A stretch of DNA of 64,000 bases from Candidatus Pacearchaeota archaeon (GTDB taxonomy: Archaea > Nanobdellota > Nanobdellia > Pacearchaeales > GW2011-AR1). The DNA lies in assembly GCA_018303855.1 (NCBI GenBank), contig JAGVXI010000006.1, positions 1 to 64,000 of the forward strand, read 5' to 3'. The notes beneath the pieces were generated by a model. That model was given only the letters and a program-made list of their open reading frames with translations, searched no databases and was not told the origin of the DNA. Of the stretch, positions 28,935 to 38,775 are shown piece by piece; positions within the stretch are counted from its first letter, which is position 1; each line of letters opens with the position of its first letter. The translations under genes were made by a program, and so were the position numbers.

Positions 28935-31775
28935 TTATTCAACATAAATCCCTGGTTTTCCAGGTTTTGCTTTATTGGCTTTTTCATTTGGGTCATATTT
29001 GTTTTTATCATTAACTGCAAAAACCTGCACTTGTATATTTGTTCTTTTTTTTATTTTTTCAAGATTGTTGTTATAATTAACAAACTCGCTTGGCAAAACG
29101 TATAAATAGCATTTTTCAGCAACTTTATTTTGTTTTTCTTTTATCAATTTAACAATGTTATTAATATCCCCAATAACTTTATCAACTAAATTATCAACAT
29201 GCTCAAGTTTATCGTCTATCTTTTTTTCGTCTGCTTTTGGCCAGTTTTCCAAACTAATTAGAGTTTTATTGCCAATTTTATGCCAAAATTCTTCTGCTAT
29301 ATACGGGCAGAATAAACTTAAGAGTTTAAGAAAATTTCCAGCATCTCCTTTACTTAAATATTTTTCAGATTCAATCACCTCAAATAACTGCCTAAGTTTA
29401 ATTACAGCAAGATTATATCTAAAATTATCTATATCATCGGTAATTTCTTTTATTGCTTTATGCAACTTACTTTCAATTCTAGCTGATGATTTACCAAATT
29501 TAATATTATTAAAATAATTTATAATTTTATTCACAAATTTTGACACGCCCTCTATTCCTTTGTCACTCCAGGCATAATCACTATCAGGGGCAGCAACAGA
29601 TATAAGATAAATTCTTAGGATGTCTGCACTGTATTTTTTAATAATGTCAAGAGGATTTATAACGTTGCCTCTTGATTTAGACATTACAAAACCATCACTG
29701 CCATGGAGCATTCCTTGATTAAACAATTTTATAAAAGGCTCATCAATTTTTCCAATTATTTTTAAATCCCTTAATACTTTTGTAAAAAATCTTGCATAGA
29801 TTAAATGCATGCAAGCATGCTCTGCTCCTCCGATATACTGATTAACTGGCATCCAATATTCAACTTTTTTCTTATCAAATGGTTGCTTTTTGTTTCTTGA
29901 ATCGCAATATCTTAAGTAATACCATGAACTGTCAAAAAAAGTATCCATTGTATCTGTTTCTCTTTGAGCTTTTCCTTTGCATTTAGGGCATTTTGCATTT
30001 ACAAATTGCTTGTTTGTCGCTAATGGATTTCCTTTGCCAAATTTAACTTTATCAGGAAGCTTTACTGGCAGCTGGCTTTCAGAAACAGGAACAATACCGC
30101 ATTCATCACAATAAACAACAGGTATTGGTGTTCCCCAATATCTTTGCCTTGAAATCAACCAGTCTTTTAATTTATATTGAATTTGTTTTTCCCCAAGTTT
30201 TTTGCTTTGCAAATGTTTTGTTATTTCTTCAATTGCCTTTCTGCTGTCTATGCTATTAAATTTGCCAGAATTAACCAAAACTCCCTCGCCAACATATGCT
30301 TTTTCATTTATGTTGCTGTTTCCTCCTTTAATAACCTCTTTAATCTTCAGGTTATACTTCTTTGCAAATTCAAAATCTCTCTGGTCATGTGCGGGAACAG
30401 CCATTACCATTCCACTTCCATAATCAGCTAACACAAAGTTTCCAACCCAAACAGGAATTTTTTCATTTGTTAGAGGATTAATTGCATAACTTCCTGTAAA
30501 AACCCCTTCTTTATCTAATTGCTCCACTTCCTCTTGTCTTATGGATTTAACCTTCTTAAAAAATTTTTCAACTTTTGATTTTTGTTCTTTTGTAACTAGC
30601 TCAAAAAGCCTTGGGTGTTGCGCGCTTACTACCATAAAAGTAACTCCGAATATAGTATCAGGGCGCGTTGTAAAGATGGACCATTTTTGATTTAAAGCAT
30701 TATTAACAAACTCCTTAACTTCTCCAACTTTATTCTGATAAAACAAGGTATTTATTCCAACGGATTTGGCAGATTCAGCACTCTCTTTATCATGCTCAAA
30801 ATAAATAACATCATTAGCACCTAAATTAAACTTCTTCAAAACTTTCTCATAATAATCCGGATTCTTCTTATTTGGTTTATTTTCAAGAGTAAATATTTCA
30901 TAATCAATGTTCTTGAAAAAAACCTTGTGATTTTCTTTTGGTGCATTTGTCAAAACTATCTTTTTATTACCTAAAACATCTAAATAAGTTCTAAGTTCTT
31001 GATTAACTTTTCCTTCTGCATCAACTAAACAATGAACAGCATCAACCAAAACGACTTTATTTTTATTTGCAACCTCAAACTCAATCTCTGTCCCATGACT
31101 TTTGCCAATCCAGTTTTTCTGCATTATCTTGATTCTTTCAGGCCAGTCAAGCTTATCTACATTGTTTAAAAGCTCATTTGCATAATCTGTTATTTTTAAA
31201 AACCACTGTTCTAATTGTTTTGTTTCAACTTCTGTATCTGTATGGCGCCAGCACTTTCCATTATGAACCTGCTCATTTGCCAACACACTATCGCATTTTT
31301 TGCACCAATTAACAGCTGCTTTTTTCCTATAAGCCAAGCCTTTTTCCAGGAATTTTAAAAAGAAATACTGATTCCACTTGTAATAATCAGTATCGTGGCT
31401 TTGAATCTTGCGTTGCCAGTCATAACTTAATCCAAGATAACTTTGCTGTTTCATAAAATTTGCAATTGCCTTGTTTGTATATTTTTTAGGGTGCTCGCCA
31501 GCTTTTATTGCAGCATTTTCAGCAGGCAATCCAAAACTATCATAACCCATTGGATACAAGACATTAAAGCCCTGCATTCTCCTAAATCTTGCTTGTATAT
31601 CTCCAATAGTATAATTTAAAGCATGCCCCATGTGCAACCCTCCTGCACTTGGATAAGGGTACATTTCAAGAACATAAAACTTTTTTTTGCCCCTTGCCTC
31701 TTTAACTTCAAATGCTTTTTTTCTTTCCCATTCCAACTGCCATTTTTGTTCAATTTTCTTAAAAGTTATAGTCAT
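28935..31775 (-). CDS. leuS: Leucyl-tRNA synthetase, bacterial-type, with inserted HAD-like domain
   Basis: MYPYPSAGGLHMGHALNYTIGDIQARFRRMQGFNVLYPMGYDSFGLPAENAA; MSKSRGNVINPLDII; start MTITFKK more likely than upstream M. Confidence 0.93.
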   Translation of the reverse strand: MTITFKKIEQKWQLEWERKKAFEVKEARGKKKFYVLEMYPYPSAGGLHMGHALNYTIGDIQARFRRMQGFNVLYPMGYDSFGLPAENAAIKAGEHPKKYTNKAIANFMKQQSYLGLSYDWQRKIQSHDTDYYKWNQYFFLKFLEKGLAYRKKAAVNWCKKCDSVLANEQVHNGKCWRHTDTEVETKQLEQWFLKITDYANELLNNVDKLDWPERIKIMQKNWIGKSHGTEIEFEVANKNKVVLVDAVHCLVDAEGKVNQELRTYLDVLGNKKIVLTNAPKENHKVFFKNIDYEIFTLENKPNKKNPDYYEKVLKKFNLGANDVIYFEHDKESAESAKSVGINTLFYQNKVGEVKEFVNNALNQKWSIFTTRPDTIFGVTFMVVSAQHPRLFELVTKEQKSKVEKFFKKVKSIRQEEVEQLDKEGVFTGSYAINPLTNEKIPVWVGNFVLADYGSGMVMAVPAHDQRDFEFAKKYNLKIKEVIKGGNSNINEKAYVGEGVLVNSGKFNSIDSRKAIEEITKHLQSKKLGEKQIQYKLKDWLISRQRYWGTPIPVVYCDECGIVPVSESQLPVKLPDKVKFGKGNPLATNKQFVNAKCPKCKGKAQRETDTMDTFFDSSWYYLRYCDSRNKKQPFDKKKVEYWMPVNQYIGGAEHACMHLIYARFFTKVLRDLKIIGKIDEPFIKLFNQGMLHGSDGFVMSKSRGNVINPLDIIKKYSADILRIYLISVAAPDSDYAWSDKGIEGVSKFVNKIINYFNNIKFGKSSARIESKLHKAIKEITDDIDNFRYNLAVIKLRQLFEVIESEKYLSKGDAGNFLKLLSLFCPYIAEEFWHKIGNKTLISLENWPKADEKKIDDKLEHVDNLVDKVIGDINNIVKLIKEKQNKVAEKCYLYVLPSEFVNYNNNLEKIKKRTNIQVQVFAVNDKNKYDPNEKANKAKPGKPGIYVE

Positions 31776-31799
31776 AAACAATACACAGCTTAACAACTT

Positions 31800-32377
31800 T
31801 TAAATATTGCTAATCTTTAAAACCTCGTTTAATAATTCAGGAAATTTATCTGTTCCCATATCCTCTAAGGTGTAATGCCCTCTTCCTTTAAGTTCAATTA
31901 CTCTACCCCCTAAAGCATTATGATAAATTTTCAGACTTTTCTTGCCCTCTTCCTCTTCATCATCTGCTGTAAACATTATTATACTTTTTACTCTTTCTTT
32001 AATTTTTTTGTCAATCCCATATTCATAAAAATTTTTATCAATTCCACCCTCTCTATATGCTATTTTCCAAGGAGCAACAAGAACTAACTTATTAATTCTA
32101 TTCTTACTATCGCCTAGCCATCTAACTAAAATGCACAGCCACAGCTATGCCCTATTAAAATTGTATTCTTTGAGACTTTATATTTTCCAAATTCTTTTTT
32201 AAACTTTTCATAATCTGGTTTCCAAGGTTCTGGCATAAGCGGAGTTTCTGTTTTTATGCCTCTGGATAATAATTCTTTTTTAATCCAAGGAATCCAGTGC
32301 TTATCATAGGTTCTGGTTTTAGGATTTATAGCTTTTTCAGCATCTGATGGGCACCCATGAATAATAATACAATTCAT
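31800..32377 (-). pseudogene. Frameshifted RBBP9/YdeN-like alpha/beta hydrolase
   Basis: ORF 32126..32377 ends at GHSCGCAF; the next frame continues LVRWLGDSKNRINKLVLVAPWKI...GRGHYTLEDMG down to 31800. Confidence 0.75.
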
Positions 32378-32427
32378 AAAATTTTAGAGTTCACAATCTT
32401 TAAATAATCTCCCCTCTTATTTTAACT

Positions 32428-32946
32428 ATGAACAAAATCCAGGCATATATCACAGGACAGATAATTTCAAGCAATGATAGCGAGGCACATTCATTGCATG
32501 CAAAAAGCTATTTTGGTGAAGTTAAACAAGGGAAAATCCAATATACTTTAACAGAAGCTCTTTACTTAGTTGAAAAAGGAAAATTAGAAGTTTTACAAAA
32601 ATCAAAGCCCTTATTAGAAAAACAGATTTTTGATGAAGCCAGAAAAATTGACAAAAAAATCCAAATAAAGTATCCTGTTTTCAAAGACTTACGTGACAGA
32701 GGTTATATTCTTAAAACAGCTTTAAAATTTGGAGCTGATTTCAGGATTTATGACAAAGGGCAAAAACCAGGAACTAGCCACGCAAAATGGGTATGTTTTG
32801 TTGAGCATGAATCTTCAAAATTAAGCTGGCATGAATTTTCAGCAAAAAACAGGGTTGCCCATAGCACAAAGAAAAACCTGCTTCTCGCAATTGTTGATGA
32901 AGAAGGAGATATATCCTATTATGAAGTTAAATGGCTGAAGCCGTGA
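32428..32946 (+). CDS. endA: tRNA-splicing endonuclease
   Basis: YPVFKDLRDRGYILKTALKFGADFRIYDKG, SHAKWVCFV, RVAHSTKKNLLLAIVD. Confidence 0.93.
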   Translation: MNKIQAYITGQIISSNDSEAHSLHAKSYFGEVKQGKIQYTLTEALYLVEKGKLEVLQKSKPLLEKQIFDEARKIDKKIQIKYPVFKDLRDRGYILKTALKFGADFRIYDKGQKPGTSHAKWVCFVEHESSKLSWHEFSAKNRVAHSTKKNLLLAIVDEEGDISYYEVKWLKP

Positions 32947-33057
32947 ATAAAAATGTTATACTTGTTTACACCGAGTATTCACCAGTCTGATTCTTTCATT
33001 ATTTACTAACCAAAAAATCATCAAAAAACTTATAACCCATGTAGTTCTTTAAATTTC

Positions 33058-33984
33058 ATGCCACAACAAGATGCCCAGGAAATAAGAAGAAAAATTCTCT
33101 TAGCTCTAAGAATAAAAGGCCCTTCACTGCCAGTGCATATTGCACATGAAGTCAGCATGAGCATGTTGTTTGCTTCTGCTTTTCTCGCAGAACTTGTTTC
33201 TGAAAAAGAAGTCAAAATGAGCCATATGAAAGTTGGAGGCTCCCCTATCTATCTTTTGTCAAACCAAGAGCCTTTATTGGAAAGATATTCGCATTTTCTA
33301 AAAAGCAAGGAACGCGATGCCTATCTTATTCTAAAGCAAAAAGGGTTTCTTTTAGATAAAGCTCAGGAGCCTGCAATCAGGGTTGCATTAAGAGCAATAA
33401 GAGATTTTGCTGCTCCATTCAAGCATGAAGAAGAAATTTATTGGAGGTTTTTTACTGTTCCGCAAACAGAATTTAAACCAGAAGAAAAGATTGAACAAAA
33501 ACAAATACAACAGGTGCAAGAGCCAGTTATAACTAAAAAGCCAATTCAACTAATTACGCCAATGCAAACACCTATCCAAAAAATGCCTCTTCAATCAACA
33601 CTACAGCCAATAGAACAGCAAAAGTCCATAATAGAAATAAAACCAAAAGCTAAAAAGCCAAAACAACCAAAAGAAAAATCAGCTTTTATAGAAAAAACCC
33701 TTAAGTTTATGCAAGCCAATGATATTGAGCTAATAACAGAATTAGAGATAAAGAAAAAAGAATTTACAGGAATTGCCAGAATCAACAGCGATTTGGGAAA
33801 AATAGAACTGTTTGTTATAGCAAAAGACAAGAAAAAAATTACTGAAGATGATATTACCTTAGCAGCTCAAAAAAGCCAGTCAAATAGACGGATAGTCTTG
33901 ATTTTATCAACAGGAGAACTCGATAAAAAAGCAGAAGCTTATATTGGAAAATATCATAATATCATAAAGTTTTTAAAGACATAA
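33058..33984 (+). CDS. wHTH protein with Q/P-rich linker and possible endonuclease-like C-terminal fold
   Basis: N-terminal helix-turn-helix; QIQQVQEP...PMQTPIQ linker; conserved-looking C-terminus. Confidence 0.55.
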   Translation: MPQQDAQEIRRKILLALRIKGPSLPVHIAHEVSMSMLFASAFLAELVSEKEVKMSHMKVGGSPIYLLSNQEPLLERYSHFLKSKERDAYLILKQKGFLLDKAQEPAIRVALRAIRDFAAPFKHEEEIYWRFFTVPQTEFKPEEKIEQKQIQQVQEPVITKKPIQLITPMQTPIQKMPLQSTLQPIEQQKSIIEIKPKAKKPKQPKEKSAFIEKTLKFMQANDIELITELEIKKKEFTGIARINSDLGKIELFVIAKDKKKITEDDITLAAQKSQSNRRIVLILSTGELDKKAEAYIGKYHNIIKFLKT

Positions 33985-34006
33985 CTATAAAATCTAACAC
34001 AGGAAC

Positions 34007-34222
34007 ATGGGAAAAATTAAGTCAAAATTAATCAAAAGAACCGCAAAAGCCCTTTTTAGAGAAGGGATTGAATTCAGCGAAAGCTTTGAAAGAAATAAGA
34101 AAATTCTTGGGGGGGATACAATGCCAAGCAAAAAACTTAGAAATCAAATTGCAGGTTATGCAATAAGATTAAAACAAGCTGAAAAAAAGGCAAAACAGCA
34201 GCTGTTAGTTGATAAGATTTAA
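34007..34222 (+). CDS. rps17e: Ribosomal protein S17e
   Basis: MGKIKSKLIKRTAKALF...SKKLRNQIAGYAIRL. Confidence 0.9.
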   Translation: MGKIKSKLIKRTAKALFREGIEFSESFERNKKILGGDTMPSKKLRNQIAGYAIRLKQAEKKAKQQLLVDKI

Positions 34223-34252
34223 CTAAGCTAAATTGCAACAGGAGTAAAAAAA

Positions 34253-34561
34253 ATGACTGGAGAACTAAAAGAAACAAAAAAAGATGATGAAAATGTCGTC
34301 TACATTGGAACTAAGCCTTTTATGAATTATGTAACAAGTGTAATAATGCAGTTTACGAAAAACGCGAACAAAGAAGTTATTGTGAAAGCCCGCGGAAAAT
34401 TTATATCCAGAGCAGTGGATGTTGTCGAGGTTGCAAGAAAGAGATTTCTTGTAAACCAAATTGAGATAAAGCACATAAAAATTGACAGTGAGGAATTTGA
34501 AAATAAAGAAGGCAGAAAGGTTAATGTTTCAACAATTGAAATAAATTTGGTTAAGAAGTAG
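34253..34561 (+). CDS. albA: Alba chromatin/RNA-binding protein
   Basis: [21 protein letters not shown]...[24 protein letters not shown]. Confidence 0.93.
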   Translation: MTGELKETKKDDENVVYIGTKPFMNYVTSVIMQFTKNANKEVIVKARGKFISRAVDVVEVARKRFLVNQIEIKHIKIDSEEFENKEGRKVNVSTIEINLVKK

Positions 34562-34955
34562 ATATCTAGATTTTTTATTCATTTTTGTTTTTTTATTTAT
34601 GGAAGTATTATCCACCATGTGAATAAAACAATGACAGTCTAAAAATATTTTGTGATAGATTGTATTTGCCATTTAAAGTGATATCAGAATAATTATTTCG
34701 TAGAACAACTCTCAAGAAGATTTATAAATGTGAAGTGTATAGGTAATTATATGATTATAGTACATGAGTTTAGGCTTGAAACTGAAAAATATATCGCACT
34801 AGATTTATGTACAATCAGCCTCATTAGAGTCCTATACTAAATTCATGAGGTTTCTCGGGCTTCTTTATCCTTATTTTTATTTATTCTGTTCTTGAAACCT
34901 TGCATTAATTATGTTTTATGATTCTGATGTGCAAATAAAATTACAGGAGGTTAAA

Positions 34956-35126
34956 ATGGAACAAAATGAAACCGGATTGTATGAATCCAGAGAAGAATAC
35001 CTTGACAAGCTAGACAAATACAGAGTAAAACATATGCAAGAAATCCTTAAGGAAAGTTCAAGAAAAAGAGAAGCAGAAAGAAATGTGATAAAGTATAATG
35101 AACTTGAAGCATTAACTAAAAGATAG
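34956..35126 (+). CDS. Small charged protein
   Basis: ATG at 34956 preceded by AGGAGG; ORF track extends further upstream. Confidence 0.5.
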   Translation: MEQNETGLYESREEYLDKLDKYRVKHMQEILKESSRKREAERNVIKYNELEALTKR

Positions 35127-35127
35127 A

Positions 35128-35340
35128 CTATTTATTTTTTAATAATTTTTTTATATCTTCTAGATTTTCATTTATTTTCTTAATTTCATTTACTCTTTTT
35201 CTATTTAAAATTGCATTAACTATAGTAAAGATTATATAAAAAATAGCAAGAATTCCTGCCGCCTGAAGAATGTAGACTAAAGTTTGAACAGGCCCTATAA
35301 TTACTTCGGGAATGCTGCTCACTACTTCTTCAACAACCAT
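35128..35340 (-). CDS. Small membrane protein
   Basis: One TM segment and charged helix. Confidence 0.5.
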   Translation of the reverse strand: MVVEEVVSSIPEVIIGPVQTLVYILQAAGILAIFYIIFTIVNAILNRKRVNEIKKINENLEDIKKLLKNK

Positions 35341-35546
35341 AATATACCTAACAAAAAAGTGTATATAAGAGTTTAGTTTTAATTATATGAGGGAAATAGG
35401 GCAATAACTAATTCTTTAATAACATGCAACCCCTCATAGCTTAATTATCATATTAGTTATCAGATTAGTTGTAAATAATTATCACATTTATTCACAAACC
35501 AAAAAACAACCTTAAACCTTTTAAACCTCATATATTTTGTAAACTC

Positions 35547-35618
35547 GTCTCTGTAGCTCAGCGTCAGAGCACGAGTCTCATGAGCTCGGGGTCGGGGGTT
35601 AAACTCCCCCCAGAGACA
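35547..35618 (+). tRNA. tRNA-Met(CAT)-like, elongator-type, atypical elbow
   Basis: GTCTCTG/CAGAGAC acceptor; GCTC/GAGC D stem; CGAGT-CTCATGA-GCTCG; GGGGG/CCCCC T stem. Confidence 0.8.
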
Positions 35619-35718
35619 TAGACTAAAAAGGTAGAAGTATTAAGGAATTGTTTCAATAGGGACATAAGGGGTTTAGTAATTAAACGAAACCCCTGAAAAT
35701 CACCAACGTTATAAATCA

Positions 35719-35850
35719 TTAATTTTGTTTAAATGTTTTGAGTAATTGCACTTTTAATTCTTCAATAGTCAGAGCTTCTGCAATAATGGTGTCTGTTTCT
35801 GCATCTACTACTTTCCATATCTCTGGTGCTCTTTGAATTTTCCAAGTCAT
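35719..35850 (-). CDS. Small ORF, 43 aa
   Basis: MTWKIQRAPEIWKVVDAETDTIIAEALTIEELKVQLLKTFKQN; overlaps upstream small ORF (ATGA). Confidence 0.4.
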   Translation of the reverse strand: MTWKIQRAPEIWKVVDAETDTIIAEALTIEELKVQLLKTFKQN

Positions 35851-35981
35851 TTTATTTTTTCTTTTTCCTCTACAATTTTCTTAACAATATTCTTTTCTTT
35901 GTCATCAAGTTCCAATCCCTTGCTAAGTTTGTAAATGATTTTTTCAAGTTGTTTGGTTCTAATAAGATGATATAGAGACAT
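35847..35981 (-). CDS. Small ORF, 44 aa
   Basis: MSLYHLIRTKQLEKIIYKLSKGLELDDKEKNIVKKIVEEKEKIK. Confidence 0.4.
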   Translation of the reverse strand: MSLYHLIRTKQLEKIIYKLSKGLELDDKEKNIVKKIVEEKEKIK

Positions 35982-36104
35982 TTTCTTTTATTTGGATATT
36001 CTTTAATTAAATTACAAGAAGTAATTACAGTAATTAAAACTAATTGCTTTATTAATTTAATTATTGCTAGTTAAAAGCCTTTTTCTTACCAAATGTGGTT
36101 TTAT

Positions 36105-36202
36105 ATTACTATATATACTTATAAAAATGGAAATGTGTAATTATATTACATTTATTATTTTAAATCGAGGGTAAAACCAAGAAAAGACGTGATGAGTAGA
36201 TA
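36105..36202. repeat. 98-bp perfect direct repeat, copy 1
   Basis: Base-for-base identical to 36827-36924. Confidence 0.95.
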
Positions 36203-36400
36203 TAGTTATATATTGTGTTTAGTGGGATACTCCCCCTTCAATATATTATATTACTTTACTTCGGGCAAATACATTAATACATTTATTTTTATATCTGATA
36301 AATAGTGTAATTATAAAGTAAAGTTAAACTGTAAACCTCTACTGTATACATGGTATTAAATCACAAGAATATTTAAATATAAAACCACTCTAAGTAAAAT

Positions 36401-36760
36401 ATGAGAAAAGTGTCATTTGGAGTGGTCTTGATGTTTTTTCTTCTATCTTTGTCTATATCTTTTGTTAGTGGAGTTGAAGATAGCGAAACAGAAGTTTGTT
36501 ATTATATCACTTCAATTAATGATTTTCCCCCTCCAATTAGAATGGAATATCACTTGAATATTCCTGCTATTGCTCTGGTAGAGGTTAAAGTTTCTCCGCA
36601 AGCTGGCGAAGCCTTATTAAATAGTTCAAGATATGTTTACGAGTTTGAAAATGGAAACTTAGTTGGTGTACTTGGGAATTTTGGTACTCATGGACAGTTT
36701 AGTCCAGAATATCCTTCGGGTATTAGTATCCTAAAAACAGTGGGTTATTGTTTAACTTAA
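36401..36760 (+). CDS. Small secreted protein
   Basis: Signal peptide-like N-terminus MRKVSFGVVLMFFLLSLSISFVSG; lies between the 98-bp repeats. Confidence 0.6.
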   Translation: MRKVSFGVVLMFFLLSLSISFVSGVEDSETEVCYYITSINDFPPPIRMEYHLNIPAIALVEVKVSPQAGEALLNSSRYVYEFENGNLVGVLGNFGTHGQFSPEYPSGISILKTVGYCLT

Positions 36761-36826
36761 CTTTTTTAAATCTTTCCCATTACCAAAAACTACCCCTATT
36801 AATTTAATTTAGTAAAGTCGGTTTTT

Positions 36827-36924
36827 ATTACTATATATACTTATAAAAATGGAAATGTGTAATTATATTACATTTATTATTTTAAATCGAGGGTAAAACC
36901 AAGAAAAGACGTGATGAGTAGATA
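36827..36924. repeat. 98-bp perfect direct repeat, copy 2
   Basis: Identical to 36105-36202. Confidence 0.95.
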
Positions 36925-37092
36925 CAATTATACTATATGAATTTGTGAAGAAGGTATATAATAGTAGGTAAATTAAACCAAATCAACCTTATTAACTCAA
37001 AAAAATCACTATTTAACTTAACTTACATATGGTAAGTGATTACAAAAAGGACACACGACACACATTATATTATATATAATAGGGGTAATTTA

Positions 37093-37758
37093 TTACCAAC
37101 GACCAAATTTAAGACCTATTCTATGTTGTAGGACATTATTTCTCCACCAAGCAAGTAAAACTAAAAAGCCAGCAATCATTAGCCCCAATCCTATTAAAAA
37201 ACTCCAACTCACTCCTTCTACCCAATTAAGCCAATCTATGAATACTATAGTTGAAAATCTCCAACATAATACTCCTAAGACAAATAAAACAACCCCCGTA
37301 AATATCTGTGAAGGTGCTCTTCTGAATGAACTTCTAATACCCCCCTTTCCAAACTCCATTTTTTTAATAAGTTTTATTGTAGCATAAACCACTAAACCAA
37401 CAAATAGAGCTTCAAGAAACTTGTTTGTCAAAAAAGAAAAAGCCAAATCAGTTATAAAATAATCCTTCAAAAATTCAGATAACCATAATGCAAAACCATA
37501 GGCAAAAGTCCAAAAAAAGAATACATCACTTCCTATATATATTGTATTATTGTGAATTAAAGAATGAATTATCCTTGCAGATATAGAGAAGAATAACCCA
37601 AAAATTAAAAAATAAATAAACCAAACTTGGAAAAAATGTTGGCTTCCAAAAAGTCTTGGAAGGAATATGGAAGAAATTAAGTATAAAATGGAATATATTA
37701 AAGTCCAAAGTAAAAACCATTTAAAAGTTAATAACGATTTTTTATGTTCTTTCTGCAT
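37093..37758 (-). CDS. Multi-pass membrane protein
   Basis: Several hydrophobic segments. Confidence 0.6.
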   Translation of the reverse strand: MQKEHKKSLLTFKWFLLWTLIYSILYLISSIFLPRLFGSQHFFQVWFIYFLIFGLFFSISARIIHSLIHNNTIYIGSDVFFFWTFAYGFALWLSEFLKDYFITDLAFSFLTNKFLEALFVGLVVYATIKLIKKMEFGKGGIRSSFRRAPSQIFTGVVLFVLGVLCWRFSTIVFIDWLNWVEGVSWSFLIGLGLMIAGFLVLLAWWRNNVLQHRIGLKFGRW

Positions 37759-37825
37759 ATTATTTACAACGAAACTTAGAATTTAAACCTTACTAAAAAA
37801 TTTTAAATCTTATATTCAATCAGTT

Positions 37826-38326
37826 TTACATTTTCCATAGTTTTCTCAATTCCCAAAACCCCAAAAAGATCATTAACAAAAAAGCTAAAATTTCCCAAGG
37901 ATAAGTCTTTGCAAACCCCCATAATGCAGAAGGAGTTGGTTCTTTAATTAAAGTTTCAGTAATCCCAACAACCCCTCTTAAAGGCAAAGCTAAAATATCT
38001 AATCCAAATCCAACTGCTTTTTCTGATGGCAAAAAATATCCAACATACCCTCCTTTACTTACTGGCTCTTTATAACTAATTACTTCTCCTCTATCCATTC
38101 CAAATAAACTATCGGGGCTAGTCCAACCACTTTCTTTATAATTTATGTCATTAATGCTCAAAAGCATTAAAACAAGATAAATAACCCCTACACTAATGAA
38201 AATTTTAACCCAAATGGGAATTGCAACTATTTTTTTCTGTCTTTTTTTCCACTCTCTTTTCTCTCTCTTAATTTCTTCTTCAAAATCTTCTTTTATTTCT
38301 GTGTTTAGCCACTCTTTTAAACCCAT
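37826..38326 (-). CDS. Membrane protein
   Basis: TM segments near N-terminus and C-terminus, charged N-terminus. Confidence 0.6.
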   Translation of the reverse strand: MGLKEWLNTEIKEDFEEEIKREKREWKKRQKKIVAIPIWVKIFISVGVIYLVLMLLSINDINYKESGWTSPDSLFGMDRGEVISYKEPVSKGGYVGYFLPSEKAVGFGLDILALPLRGVVGITETLIKEPTPSALWGFAKTYPWEILAFLLMIFLGFWELRKLWKM

Positions 38327-38412
38327 AAATCACACAAGTTTTATGCAATTTTATACTTTTCTGTTCAAAAGAAAAATGGGGATAAAATATTTAAAAAGTA
38401 TAAGTATAAAAA

Positions 38413-38685
38413 ATGTTAATTATTGAGAAATTTATGACAAAAAATAAATCTCCTTTGTATGTAAATATAACTCCTTCTGAAAGAGCAAGAAATTTTAGAA
38501 TTTTTATTAAAATTGTTGAAGCAATTATAGTTCCAGTATTAATAGGGATTTTAGCAGGTTATGGAAGTGGGATAACTTTAATTGTAACAATAGTCTGGTG
38601 GGGGTTTGGAATTTATGGATTATTTATTAACTGGAAAGACCTTATCATCCAAATAATTCTTAAACTTCTCGGTATCCTAAGATAA
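38413..38685 (+). CDS. Small membrane protein
   Basis: Two TM segments. Confidence 0.5.
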   Translation: MLIIEKFMTKNKSPLYVNITPSERARNFRIFIKIVEAIIVPVLIGILAGYGSGITLIVTIVWWGFGIYGLFINWKDLIIQIILKLLGILR

Positions 38686-38775
38686 CAATAAACTAATTTT
38701 AATATGTTATCGCTCATTTTATTTAATATTTTTTAATTTAATTACAGCGAATAATTACTATAATTACAAGAGGGT

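Noticed and set aside
36105-36924. C/D-box sRNA interpretation of the 98-bp repeat (GTGATGA box)
   Set aside because: A C-box-like sequence is present but no convincing D box (CTGA) at suitable spacing in either copy.
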